DNA of 64,000 bases from JBFGFX01 sp965232455 (GCA_965232455.1 OZ246981.1:620001-684000); one strand, 5' to 3'. Shown: positions 17,496 to 25,488, counted from the stretch's first letter. Numbers and translations: made by a program. The notes: a model not told the origin generated them from the sequence alone.

Positions 17496-18568
17496 ATCTT
17501 CTAGGTCGAAATTTTGCGGCACTTCCGCGGCGGATTGCGCTGGGTCTGTTGTTTGTGGTCGGCATCCTCTCAATCATTGCGACCCGGGATCCGAACGGCC
17601 CGCCGGATCCAAGTACGGGCCCCTTCAGCCTCGCGTACATCGACACAGGATTCCAGCTTCGTATGCGTTGGTCTACCGATGGGATTACATGGACGACGCC
17701 GTTCGGGGCGACTCCCAGTGCTGACCGTGCTCCGGGTATCGGCATAGATGAAAGTGGCTTGCTTTATCTCGCCGTGTTTGACGACGGGGCATCGCGCGCA
17801 AGCATGATGATGGGCCTAGGTCCCGATACATGGGATAGCACGTCACGTACAGTCGGGAACGGGCATCCGTCTGAACTCAATTCAGGAACCTCGATAACGC
17901 ACGTAACGGGCCAGGGTTGGTTGGTCGCGTATCGGAATCAGAATAGGGCGAAGATCGTCAAGTTCGACAGCTCTCCTAATGCTCAGGACTTTGGTGCTGA
18001 GGTCACCCCGGTACCATCGGTTGTGAACGCCAATCTCATAGACAAGCCTGCAATAGTGAATCTGAATGGCAGGGTCTTGACGTCATGGTTAATGAACAAC
18101 CAATTACAGATGACGACCGGCGACATCGTAGCTGGTGATCCGGTCTGGCAGCCCGGCTATCTGTTTTCGTCGAACGTGACAGAAACGGGTTTTGGTCTAC
18201 CGGTTGGTGCGCATGATCTCGCGCATGACGGTCTGCAGTTCTATGCAGCGGTCGTACGCAAACGAGACCCGCTCCCGGGTGAGCAAATCGAGCGTCATTT
18301 TCTCTTCATTTACACGTCGGCGAACGGACTGAACTGGACACGCCTGACCAGTCCTCACGAGGTGGTCATTAGCCCGGAATCGCTGAGTGTCGCAGCCCGT
18401 TCGCAGAACGACATTCTCGTCATGCTGAGCAGGGCAGCAACGAATCTCCCACCGGCACGCGTTTTCCATTTCGACGGGTCCGCGTGGTCTATTCGCGATG
18501 ATGCGGCCGTCTTCGGAGGCAATCCGATGAACAAGGGACACGATTTCACCCTGGTTTCCAGAAACTAG
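17492..18568 (+). CDS. Membrane-anchored or secreted beta-propeller-like protein
   Basis: 358 residues with one N-terminal hydrophobic segment (about 14-30), then repeated strands of the kind seen in BNR/sialidase-like propellers: ISTDG-like turns (RWSTDGITWTTP, YTSANGLNWTRL, HFDGSAWSIRD). No sialidase catalytic residues can be assigned. The N-terminal helix lacks a clear cleavage site and may be a membrane anchor. It is coupled by a 4-bp overlap to the VanZ-like gene. A very long perfect hairpin follows the stop. I do not recognise a named family. Confidence 0.65.
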   Translation: MNLLGRNFAALPRRIALGLLFVVGILSIIATRDPNGPPDPSTGPFSLAYIDTGFQLRMRWSTDGITWTTPFGATPSADRAPGIGIDESGLLYLAVFDDGASRASMMMGLGPDTWDSTSRTVGNGHPSELNSGTSITHVTGQGWLVAYRNQNRAKIVKFDSSPNAQDFGAEVTPVPSVVNANLIDKPAIVNLNGRVLTSWLMNNQLQMTTGDIVAGDPVWQPGYLFSSNVTETGFGLPVGAHDLAHDGLQFYAAVVRKRDPLPGEQIERHFLFIYTSANGLNWTRLTSPHEVVISPESLSVAARSQNDILVMLSRAATNLPPARVFHFDGSAWSIRDDAAVFGGNPMNKGHDFTLVSRN

Positions 18569-18575
18569 CCGCCTC

Positions 18576-18620
18576 GGCGTTGCATCACCGGTCAGCAAAG
18601 CTGACCGGTGATGCAACGCC
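18576..18620. terminator. 21-bp perfect hairpin after the propeller-like gene
   Basis: Two 21-nt arms (18576-18596 and 18600-18620) are exact reverse complements around an AAA loop. Such a long perfect stem is unusual. There is no T-run on either side, so it is not a textbook intrinsic terminator; it could act as an RNA-stabilising stem, a terminator working with Rho, or a remnant of a mobile element. Confidence 0.55.
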
Positions 18621-18689
18621 CGCCCTGACTGGTTTCTAGAGCCAGTGACTGCGGCGGATGTTCATGCAAATCGGTTAGGGAGTGCCATC

Positions 18690-18800
18690 ATGCAATCCGA
18701 AACAAGAGACCGCGGTTCTCTAACAGCGAAGTTTATGATAGTTCTGCCTCTGGATTTCCTAAGCAGCCAGGAAGCATGGGCCGCTGAAATGCGGCCCTAG
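18690..18800 (+). CDS. Possible 36-residue small ORF
   Basis: ATG 18690 is preceded by GGGAG at a good distance and opens a 36-codon frame ending TAG, with a hydrophobic middle (FMIVLPLDFL). A GGGCCGC/GCGGCCC hairpin (18778-18797) overlaps its end. Length and isolation make chance likely; ribosome profiling or conservation would decide. Confidence 0.2.
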   Translation: MQSETRDRGSLTAKFMIVLPLDFLSSQEAWAAEMRP

Positions 18801-18842
18801 AGACCTTCCGGAACGGTTAAAACTCGCCGCTTGAAATAGTGC

Positions 18843-19223
18843 CTAACGAATAACGGCATGAGGATTGGGAAATACCGGCTTGTTAGGAAGAGGTTCGCGC
18901 TGAAGCGTGATCGTGGACCGCTGCCACTCGAATTCGAAATATTCTGGCGACGAACTCAGAATAAGGATGTCGCCCTGCAAGTCAAAATCCCACGGCGCGC
19001 CGAATAAATCACCGTCCCGCCAGCGTTTATCGTCGGAGTACCGCGGTTGATACGGCGCTCTCCACCGGTCTGTATATGGCTGCGACCAGCTAGAATCTTG
19101 CGCATACACGTAGCCCCAGGGTTTTAGCTCGATCCACTCTGCGGGTACATCGAAGCCGTAGTACCCGACTTGGCGGTCGACAACACGCCACCGCCCCGCA
19201 AAGCGCCGCATAGTGGCACACAC
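18843..19223 (-). CDS. Unknown small protein, aromatic-rich
   Basis: 126 residues with natural composition, rich in Trp and Tyr (GRWRVVDRQVGYYGF, WGYVYAQDSSW, DGDLFGAPWDFDL), suggesting a small beta-barrel or lipocalin-like fold starting at AGRWRV. No signal peptide is visible from this start, although the frame could begin at the second Met (19211). Not recognised. It is divergent from the glycosyltransferase gene and tail-to-tail with the propeller-like gene region. Confidence 0.55.
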   Translation of the reverse strand: MCATMRRFAGRWRVVDRQVGYYGFDVPAEWIELKPWGYVYAQDSSWSQPYTDRWRAPYQPRYSDDKRWRDGDLFGAPWDFDLQGDILILSSSPEYFEFEWQRSTITLQREPLPNKPVFPNPHAVIR

Positions 19224-19344
19224 ACTTTCGGATCGTCGTGGCGCAATGATAAACGGTCGGAACTTAATGTCGTCGTAAAGGCCGGCGCGTGAGTTATGCG
19301 CGAAGTTCGCCGAATCGTGAGCAATCGAACGATAAACAGGGGTT

Positions 19345-20310
19345 ATGAGTCGTCACAAGCCGCGCATTAGCGTCATTCTGCCGGTCTGGAACGCCGAGAC
19401 TACGCTGGAAGATGCTTTGGATTCGATCGTGAATCAGGCCGAGCGGGATATCGAAGTCGTCGCAGTTGATGATCAATCGACCGACAACAGCGCCGCAGTT
19501 CTTCGTGACTACGCAGAGAACGATGACCGTGTGAAAGTCATGTCGAGCGGCGGTCTCGGGTCAGCAGGTGGCGCCAGAAATGTTGGCCTTGAGGCAGCTT
19601 CCGGGGAGTTCGTCTCATTCGTTGATAGCGACGATTGGATCGACACGAATTTCCTTGTTCGACTTGTTTCAGCGCTCGAACATACGAATGCAGAGATCGC
19701 TATTGCCGGCGTCAAGAGAGAGTATCATTCTCCATCGGAGACGCAGCTCCGATATACCTACGAATACTCCAATACCGTAACCGGTGACTTTGCCTTAGAG
19801 CTTCTTTCAAGATACAGAGATCAGGACATCGCGATTGGCGCTGCTGTAACGAACAAATTGTTCCGTAAGAGCTTTTTGGAGATGTGGGGATTTAGGTTTC
19901 TTGAAGGCTCAATCAATGAGGATGATGTCTTTACCTTCATCGCGTTCATTCGGTCGAATAAAGTGTCTATCGTGCCAGACACGTACTACCACATTCGACA
20001 GCGAATGAACTCAACTTCGCGCAGTTTTTCCAAAAGACATATCGTCGACCTGTACGACGCATTTCACGAGATAAGACACTTCCTAGAAGACAATCGCCTA
20101 TTTGATCAATATAAAAACAGTTTTTATTCGTACTTTGAAAAATGTCTCAGTTTCGTCATTGAAACCATGCAGAAAAATTCGCTGTCTAAATCAGCGGCGG
20201 AGGAATGTGCGTTTCTTATTTTGAGCAAGATGCACATGATTGGCGACACTCGGGACATCATTTCTTATCTAGGCCACAAACGTATGTTGGCATTTGTTCG
20301 TTCTTTTTGA
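19345..20310 (+). CDS. Family 2 glycosyltransferase
   Basis: 321 residues. The N-terminal half is a GT-A fold of family GT2: ISVILPVWNAE (8-18), nucleotide-binding VVAVDDQSTDN and the metal-binding DSDD near residue 95 (FVSFVDSDDWID). A SINEDDVF segment near 190 matches the catalytic E-D region of GT2 enzymes. The C-terminal 100 residues are helical. It probably adds a sugar to a surface polysaccharide, but no other polysaccharide genes are nearby. Base composition and codon choice are more AT-rich than in the flanks, which suggests acquisition. Its TGA stop shares a palindrome with the stop of the convergent next gene. Confidence 0.88.
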   Translation: MSRHKPRISVILPVWNAETTLEDALDSIVNQAERDIEVVAVDDQSTDNSAAVLRDYAENDDRVKVMSSGGLGSAGGARNVGLEAASGEFVSFVDSDDWIDTNFLVRLVSALEHTNAEIAIAGVKREYHSPSETQLRYTYEYSNTVTGDFALELLSRYRDQDIAIGAAVTNKLFRKSFLEMWGFRFLEGSINEDDVFTFIAFIRSNKVSIVPDTYYHIRQRMNSTSRSFSKRHIVDLYDAFHEIRHFLEDNRLFDQYKNSFYSYFEKCLSFVIETMQKNSLSKSAAEECAFLILSKMHMIGDTRDIISYLGHKRMLAFVRSF

Positions 20311-20317
20311 TCAAAAA
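20304..20317. terminator. Palindrome spanning two convergent stop codons
   Basis: TTTTTGATCAAAAA is a perfect 14-bp palindrome that contains both stop codons: TGA 20308-20310 of the glycosyltransferase on + and the complement of TGA at 20311-20313 on -. The two genes abut with no gap. It may help bidirectional termination, though the GC-poor stem is weak. Confidence 0.4.
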
Positions 20318-21648
20318 ACTGCGTCGGGGCCAATGTATCCTTTATAGCGAGATTCGAATTGTTCGACAAACTCGTCTCGGATGCCAAGGTTTAGAAAAGC
20401 CAGGTATAAGTGCTTTAATATGAAGAAGTGTTTCGTATTCACGATACGTTGTTCGTTTTTGGTAACCCATTCCTTGAGGACAGGGTACGCCTCGCGTCGA
20501 CCTAGCTTTCCTAGCGCCGTGATGATACTTGCCGTTGCATAAACATTGCGCTCCCTCCGCAATTGGGCGATAAGCGTTTCAAGACCGGCATGGATTTTCT
20601 TTTCACCGATCATATCTGCCATATGTTCGCGTACGTAGTAGTTCTCATGCAACGCAGCATTCACAATCGCTATATCTACATCTGGGATCTGGCTTGTTAG
20701 CAAGAAGCGTTCTAAGTGATATCGATGAAGATCGACCGTGGCCGTCTTTGACTTGGAGAAATAGAGGATGATCCAAGTTAGTGAGTCTTCGAGGAAAGCA
20801 GCTTCAGATGCGAGCTGAACTGCAAAGAGCGATCTAAGATGCGTTATTTCCTCTTCAGTCCGCCCAAACTTCACAGAAGTCAATTCGAATAGGACATGTT
20901 TGCATATGTCGTTAGAATACTCATAGTTACGCGTGCGAATAAGTAGTTCGCCCAGTATCTGAAGCACTCCCTTGAGAAAATCAAACGGACCTCGGATAGA
21001 ATTCGAATACAGCAGCCCGACGCTCTTATCTAAGACTGTCCGTAAGAGGTCGTCTGTGATCCGCCCAAGCTCGCCGTTCATGATCGAAGTGACGGATGGC
21101 AGATCGGGTCCGAACTCGCGCGATACGATTTCGACAAATTCCTCCATATCTGCGCTGACGCTAGCAATAACGCGTTTCTTTTGTAATACCTCAAAAAAGT
21201 CGAAGTAGAAAGAGTTGTCGTTGATCGCCTTTCTCACCCGAGATGTAAGCTGTTTAAGATTTTCCTTGTCGTATACGATTGCCCCGAGGTGGCGGATATC
21301 AAATGGAACGTCATCCATTCGCTGAGCAAGCAAGATAATGTTGTGGGCGTCTTTGAAAGAGTGAGCTACGCCCAACTCGTAAAACACATTGGCGTTTTGT
21401 CCTGTTAGATCCGCGATGACGAAATGGGCCTTCAAAATCTCCTGAAGTACGGTTCCCATGATTGGAACGCTCCCGAAGAGCTCATCTGCTCGATTGCATA
21501 CGAAACCAGCTTTGGTGAGAGCGCCTTTGATTTCACCATAAATCAAGTCGAAATCATCTGCGAACGGCATGAGCACGAAGCAGCGGTTCTTCTCGATCGG
21601 TATTAGCGCATTGCGATATTGCTTGGGGTAGATCCCGTAACTGTCCAT
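20311..21648 (-). CDS. TIR/deoxyribosyltransferase-like protein with helical-repeat C-terminus
   Basis: 445 residues. Residues 22-125 are a Rossmann-like domain of the TIR / nucleoside 2-deoxyribosyltransferase superfamily: CFVLMPF (23-29), RADE (53-56), VIADLTGQNANV (77-88) and YELG with E91 at the position of the catalytic Glu. Such domains hydrolyse NAD or nucleotides in several bacterial defence systems. The middle (150-320) is helical, and 330-430 looks like HEAT-type repeats (VREHMADMIG, YATASIITALGKLG), a likely sensor or partner-binding part. No membrane segment. It is divergent from a tyrosine recombinase in an AT-rich island beside tRNA-Pro. A defence role is an inference from domain type and location. 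Confidence 0.75.
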   Translation of the reverse strand: MDSYGIYPKQYRNALIPIEKNRCFVLMPFADDFDLIYGEIKGALTKAGFVCNRADELFGSVPIMGTVLQEILKAHFVIADLTGQNANVFYELGVAHSFKDAHNIILLAQRMDDVPFDIRHLGAIVYDKENLKQLTSRVRKAINDNSFYFDFFEVLQKKRVIASVSADMEEFVEIVSREFGPDLPSVTSIMNGELGRITDDLLRTVLDKSVGLLYSNSIRGPFDFLKGVLQILGELLIRTRNYEYSNDICKHVLFELTSVKFGRTEEEITHLRSLFAVQLASEAAFLEDSLTWIILYFSKSKTATVDLHRYHLERFLLTSQIPDVDIAIVNAALHENYYVREHMADMIGEKKIHAGLETLIAQLRRERNVYATASIITALGKLGRREAYPVLKEWVTKNEQRIVNTKHFFILKHLYLAFLNLGIRDEFVEQFESRYKGYIGPDAVF

Positions 21649-21705
21649 AACCCCTGTTTATCCGTCAATCTTTAGATGACATTCTAGTTTATGTTACATA
21701 CTACT

Positions 21706-21730
21706 GTTTTTCGACTGGAAGAGGAAAAAC
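21706..21730. promoter_or_regulatory. Dyad in the divergent TIR-like / recombinase intergenic region
   Basis: Arms GTTTTTC (21706-21712) and GAAAAAC (21724-21730) are exact inverted repeats 11 bp apart, in the 129-bp AT-rich gap between the two divergent genes. It could be an operator shared by both genes, or a chance feature of an AT-rich stretch. Confidence 0.3.
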
Positions 21731-21777
21731 GAATCGGTTCGTGATCTAATCGGCGCTTTGTCCAAGAGTTGTGACTA

Positions 21778-22680
21778 ATGAACCTGGATTCAATTCTAGA
21801 AGAATACTTATTTCAGTGTTCCATAGAACGTCGGCTTGCAGTCAATACTGCTCAAGCGTATCGGTCCGACTTGAGACACTTTTTCGGATTTCAGGACGAA
21901 GAAAATGCGGCAAACGCGCTCACCGTTGCGAACCTGAAGAATTACCTTGCACACATGCTCGGCGAAGCGGGATTGTCGGTCGCAACGGCCCGACGACGAA
22001 TAGCATGCCTACGTGGCTTTTGCAGATTCGCCGCCGAGAAATTTGGACTCACTGATCCGTTCAAGACATGGTCGCCGTGCCTAAAACGGCCGAAGCGGTT
22101 GCCGCGAGCCGTGTCTTGCGACGAAATCAGGTCGCTTGTAAGCCCAATCAATAAATCACGACACATTGATGCCGAAACGGTTTTCGCCATCCTCCTAATC
22201 AGCGTAACGGGAATTCGCGTGTCCGAGTTATGCGCGATCCGTTCCACTGATATCTCACCGGACGGCTCTTCTATCCATGTTGCAGGAAAGGGTTCAAGAG
22301 ACCGTATTGTCTATGTAAGCGACGAAAATCTTCGTCTTAATCTGACAGAGCGGCGTAGTGCGCGAATCGCTGAAGGAGGCGAAATGGCTCCTCTCCTTCT
22401 CAATAGTCGGGGCGCCGGTCTTCAGCCGCAAGCCCTCCGTCGGCGCTTAAGAAATCTGTGCGCGCGGGCAAATCTGCCGCGTATCGTAACTCCACATATG
22501 CTTCGACATACCGCGGCAACCTTGCTGATCGAAAGTGGAACGGATATCCGATTTGTACAGCGACTATTGGGTCACGCTTCAATCGCTACAACAGAAATCT
22601 ACACCCAGGTCAACGATCGCTCTTTACGGCGTGCAGTGTTTGAAGCAAATACTCTTCAGCTTATCGCCTCCACGAACTAG
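21778..22680 (+). CDS. Tyrosine recombinase (XerC/D-like integrase), intact
   Basis: 300 residues, the length of Xer-type recombinases. A core-binding SAM-like domain (1-95) precedes the catalytic domain with all key residues: R147 (TGIRVSEL), K171 (GKGSRDR), H240 and R243 (HMLRHTAA), H266 (LLGHASIATT) and nucleophile Y275 (EIYTQ). It should cut and rejoin short att/dif-like sites through a 3'-phosphotyrosine link. It probably moves the island, or is a cargo-linked recombinase of a gene module. It is divergent from the TIR-like gene and directly abuts a decayed integrase on the other strand. No dif/att site for it could be identified. Confidence 0.92.
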   Translation: MNLDSILEEYLFQCSIERRLAVNTAQAYRSDLRHFFGFQDEENAANALTVANLKNYLAHMLGEAGLSVATARRRIACLRGFCRFAAEKFGLTDPFKTWSPCLKRPKRLPRAVSCDEIRSLVSPINKSRHIDAETVFAILLISVTGIRVSELCAIRSTDISPDGSSIHVAGKGSRDRIVYVSDENLRLNLTERRSARIAEGGEMAPLLLNSRGAGLQPQALRRRLRNLCARANLPRIVTPHMLRHTAATLLIESGTDIRFVQRLLGHASIATTEIYTQVNDRSLRRAVFEANTLQLIASTN

Positions 22681-22694
22681 CTGCGGGCATGCTC

Positions 22695-23484
22695 TATTCG
22701 CCCGTGTTTCTGATGCGGCGGAGGCTCAGACGTATTGCAACTCTCTTGCTGGCATTCGTCTCCCTCAAAATCAATACAATCTGCGTCGCCGTAAATAGGC
22801 TTCGTTTCACTCGCGTTTCCTGGAAGGACCATCTGGCCAGACAACTAAAGCTTCAGCCTGTGTCGCCCTGGCGCACGGCTGTTTCCAGCGCCAGACGTAC
22901 GTATGGGTAGCAGCAGTTGGTTCCTGCAGCGTCGGCAGGCGGCGAGCGGTCTGGATTCCTCGCCTTCAAATGGGTCGTCGGAGCCGGTTAGGCGGCGGTT
23001 TCTCAGTCGGTTAGTCGGCGGCAGTTTCACTTCACGAACTGGGTTGTGAACAAAAACACCCAATTCCTTCCGCGAGATGTCGAATACCTGAGAGAGAATT
23101 GATAGCTCTCTGCGAAGTGATCCGGCAACTGATCTTCTCAAGACGCTCTTCCCGATATCGGGCGATATTGACGCCACGAATGGATCCGATGTATCGCCGG
23201 GAGAGGTGGTGTTGGAGCAGCGTGCTAATCCGGTAGCCTTCGGATTCGAACCCATGCTAACGGATCGTGTATTCGCGGCTGTAGCGCTCTAACAATTCGC
23301 CGAGCGTCGTGGTCTCTGCTTAACTACGGGACACAAACATGCCTTGATCCATCTCGTATTCGATGGACCAAGCCCACGCCTCGGCGGAAGCGCGAGTCCG
23401 AAACGACTTCGTTTGTGTGGGATAGCCGTTCTTTCGTACCTGGCCTTGCCAGCGACCGGATGTTCGTTTCCTGTAGGACGCCAT
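22695..23484 (-). pseudogene. Decayed tRNA-associated tyrosine integrase
   Basis: Read on the minus strand from ATG 23484, the pieces of a phage/island integrase appear in order but in different frames: an AP2-like arm domain beginning MASYRKRTSGRWQ and running to GMFVSRS then a stop; after it AETTTLGELLERYSREYT, a TAG, and GYRISTLLQHHLSRRYIG; then, in another frame, LSILSQVFDISRKELG and HNPVREVKLPP; then LALETAVRQGD, holding the first catalytic Arg; and last RETNASKRVAIRLSLRRI. The HxxR...Y end is missing where the intact recombinase gene begins. Its 5' end faces tRNA-Pro 112 bp away, the classic integrase/attL arrangement, so this marks an older insertion event. Confidence 0.8.
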
Positions 23485-23566
23485 AGTCTCGTCTCCGCGT
23501 AAGAAACGAGTGTGGCAATATTGTGGCAGGAGGTCTTTTTGAAACCCTGCTCAATTTTGTCGGGGT

Positions 23567-23587
23567 TATAAGTTATTGAAACTTATA
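23567..23587. repeat. AT-rich inverted repeat next to tRNA-Pro
   Basis: TATAAGTT and AACTTATA flank a 5-nt loop just beyond the 3' end of the tRNA. The octamer GTCGGGGT occurs at 23559-23566 and again at 23599-23606, where it is the 3' end of tRNA-Pro. This could be an attachment-site core or integrase arm site, or the tRNA's downstream processing region. Confidence 0.35.
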
Positions 23588-23595
23588 TCTTTTAC

Positions 23596-23672
23596 TGGTC
23601 GGGGTGAGAGGATTTGAACCTCCGGCCCCTGCCTCCCGAAGACAGTGCTCTACCAGGCTGAGCTACACCCCG
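23596..23672 (-). tRNA. tRNA-Pro (anticodon CGG)
   Basis: 77 nt including an encoded CCA. The acceptor stem CGGGGTG pairs with CACCCCG, the D-arm has AGCTCAGCCTGGTAGAGC, the anticodon stem CTGTC/GGCAG holds loop TTCGGGA, giving anticodon CGG, and the T-arm loop is GTTCAAATC. It reads CCG proline codons. A decayed integrase starts just beyond its 3' end, so this tRNA is probably an island integration site. Confidence 0.95.
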
Positions 23673-23719
23673 TTTGAATCGCGTTTGCCGGCGTTGCTGC
23701 GTGCGCCGTCCGGTTGGTC

Positions 23720-24718
23720 TCAGGACCGGCGATTGACGGCAAAATCCGCGATCGCAATCATCGCCTCTTTGTGGTCCGAGTCGGGAACGTCGGTCAAGGC
23801 GTCGATCGCCAGATCGGCGGCTTCTTTTGCGCGCGCCGCAGTGTACTGTAGGGCTCCGGTCGATTCAATGACGGCCTGAATATCCTCGAGTTTTGTGCCG
23901 TCGCCGGTCTCGATGGCGCCTCGGATCATCGTTTTTTCGGCCGCGGAGCCGTTTTCCATCGCATAGATAAGAGGAAGCGTGGGTTTGCCTTCGGCGAGGT
24001 CGTCGCCCAGGTTTTTGCCCAGTTCCTCGGCCGAGGCGTCATAATCCAGGGCGTCGTCGATGAGCTGGAACGCGGTGCCGAGATTGGTGCCGTATTTGAT
24101 CATCGCCGTTTCGTCGCCCGGGTCCCGGTTGGCCAGTACGGCGGCGATCTGCGCTCCCGCCTCGAACAGGCGCGCGGTTTTCCGGTATATGACCGTTCGG
24201 TAATTGTCCTCGGTGACCTCCGGATCCCGCACGTTCATCAGCTGCATGACTTCGCCGGCGGCGATGGTATTGGTGGCATCGGCCAGAATCTGCATGACGC
24301 GCATGCTGCCGATATCGACCATCATCTGGAAAGCGCGTGAGTAAAGGAAGTCGCCGACGAGCACGCTTGCCTGGTTGCCGAAAACGATATTGGCGGTGTC
24401 CTGGCCGCGCCGCCGTTCCGAATGATCCACGACGTCGTCGTGCAGGAGCGTTGCGGTGTGGATGAACTCGACAATCGCGGCGGCATTGACGTGAAACGGC
24501 CCCGTATAACCCAATGCACGGGACGCCAGCAGTACGATTAGCGGGCGCAGCCGTTTGCCACCGCTCGTCACGATGTACTCCGACACCTGTGATACGAGCA
24601 TGACGTCGCTCTTCAGTGCATCGCGAATCAAGGCGTCGACCGCGGCCATGTCGGCGCTGCCGAGTGCTTTGACGTCGTCGAACGAGAGCCTGGCGGGGAC
24701 ATCTTCAGCGAGACGCAT
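23720..24718 (-). CDS. ispB: Octaprenyl (polyprenyl) diphosphate synthase
   Basis: 332 residues from ATG 24718; the frame is open to 24796 but MRLAEDVPARLSF is the better start by family length. Both aspartate-rich motifs are present: LLHDDVVDHSERRRG (first DDxxD) and IDDALDYDASAEELGKNLGDD (second), plus GGKRLRP. It extends farnesyl diphosphate with isopentenyl diphosphate to make the ubiquinone side chain. It is divergent from rplU, the conserved ispB/rplU-rpmA-obg arrangement of gammaproteobacteria. Short helical residues before the first DDxxD are those of long-chain synthases, but product length cannot be proven from sequence. Confidence 0.93.
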   Translation of the reverse strand: MRLAEDVPARLSFDDVKALGSADMAAVDALIRDALKSDVMLVSQVSEYIVTSGGKRLRPLIVLLASRALGYTGPFHVNAAAIVEFIHTATLLHDDVVDHSERRRGQDTANIVFGNQASVLVGDFLYSRAFQMMVDIGSMRVMQILADATNTIAAGEVMQLMNVRDPEVTEDNYRTVIYRKTARLFEAGAQIAAVLANRDPGDETAMIKYGTNLGTAFQLIDDALDYDASAEELGKNLGDDLAEGKPTLPLIYAMENGSAAEKTMIRGAIETGDGTKLEDIQAVIESTGALQYTAARAKEAADLAIDALTDVPDSDHKEAMIAIADFAVNRRS

Positions 24719-24833
24719 GATGCGGACGATAATGCCTGAAAAGGCCAATGTTGGCGACCCGTTGGATCGTTCTGAGGAATAATCCGTCTTCCGCAAGCCA
24801 TTGAATTTTAGTAAAAATTTTTCCCGCGAGGCG

Positions 24834-24862
24834 TTGACCCGAGCGCGTCGAATCTATAGAAT
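24834..24862 (+). promoter_or_regulatory. Sigma-70 promoter of rplU-rpmA-obgE
   Basis: TTGACC (24834-24839) and TAGAAT (24857-24862) are separated by exactly 17 bp in the gap between ispB and rplU. The about 115-nt leader that follows has complementary GC segments (GGGGTCGGC and GCCGAACC...AACCCC), possibly a ribosomal-protein leader for autogenous control; that part is inference. Confidence 0.65.
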
Positions 24863-24984
24863 TCCCGCTCTTTTGTGGGGTCGGCTCTGTTAGCAGGCGG
24901 GTGCCGAACCGGCGCAACCCCAAGAAATCACATATTTCTCAGCGACTTAAGCGCAAGCCGGAGTCGCATACTGGAGTAACGACG

Positions 24985-25488
24985 ATGTACGCAGTGTTTC
25001 GCTCTGGCGGCAAACAGTACCGGGCGAGTGAAGGCGAGCGCCTCCGGGTTGAAAAACTCGATGCCGATGAGGGCGCGAGCGTCAGTTTTGACGAGGTCCT
25101 GCTAGTAGGCGAGGGTAAGGACATCGAAGTGGGCAAACCCACGCTGTCCGGCATGGCGGTGACCGCCAAGGTTCTTAAGCAGGGAAAGAGCCGGAAAGTG
25201 CCGGTGGTCAAATTCAAGCGCCGGCACAATTACCTGCGTCAGGGCACCCACCGCCAGTTCTTCACGGAAGTAGAGATCGTATCGATCGGCAAAGGCGCCG
25301 CCAAAAAGGCGGCACCGGCGAAGGCCGAAGAGTCGGCCGCCAAGCCGGCTGCGAAAAAGGCAGCCGCCAAGAAGCCCGCTGCCAAGAAACCGGCGGCAAA
25401 AAAAGCGGCTGCAAAAAAACCCGCAGCGAAAAAGCCAGCCGCCAAGAAGGCGTCGAAAAAGAAAGCCAGCAAGAAAACGAGCAAATAA
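24985..25488 (+). CDS. rplU: 50S ribosomal protein L21 with long Lys/Ala-rich tail
   Basis: 167 residues from ATG 24985 with GGAGTAAC upstream; an in-frame GTG at 24901 is too far upstream and lies in the leader. Residues 1-103 are ordinary L21 (MYAVFRSGGKQYR...VVKFKRRHNYLRQGTHRQFF). The last about 60 residues are almost only Lys, Ala and Pro in AAKKPAAKK-type repeats, like histone H1 or AlgP/Hc tails, and would protrude from the ribosome or bind RNA/DNA. The usual gammaproteobacterial L21 ends near residue 103. It is first gene of rplU-rpmA-obgE. Confidence 0.96.
   Translation: MYAVFRSGGKQYRASEGERLRVEKLDADEGASVSFDEVLLVGEGKDIEVGKPTLSGMAVTAKVLKQGKSRKVPVVKFKRRHNYLRQGTHRQFFTEVEIVSIGKGAAKKAAPAKAEESAAKPAAKKAAAKKPAAKKPAAKKAAAKKPAAKKPAAKKASKKKASKKTSK

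Noticed and set aside
23236..23256. tRNA T-loop-like GGTTCGAATCC on the minus strand
   Set aside because: No acceptor, D or anticodon stems around it; the sequence is part of the decayed integrase.
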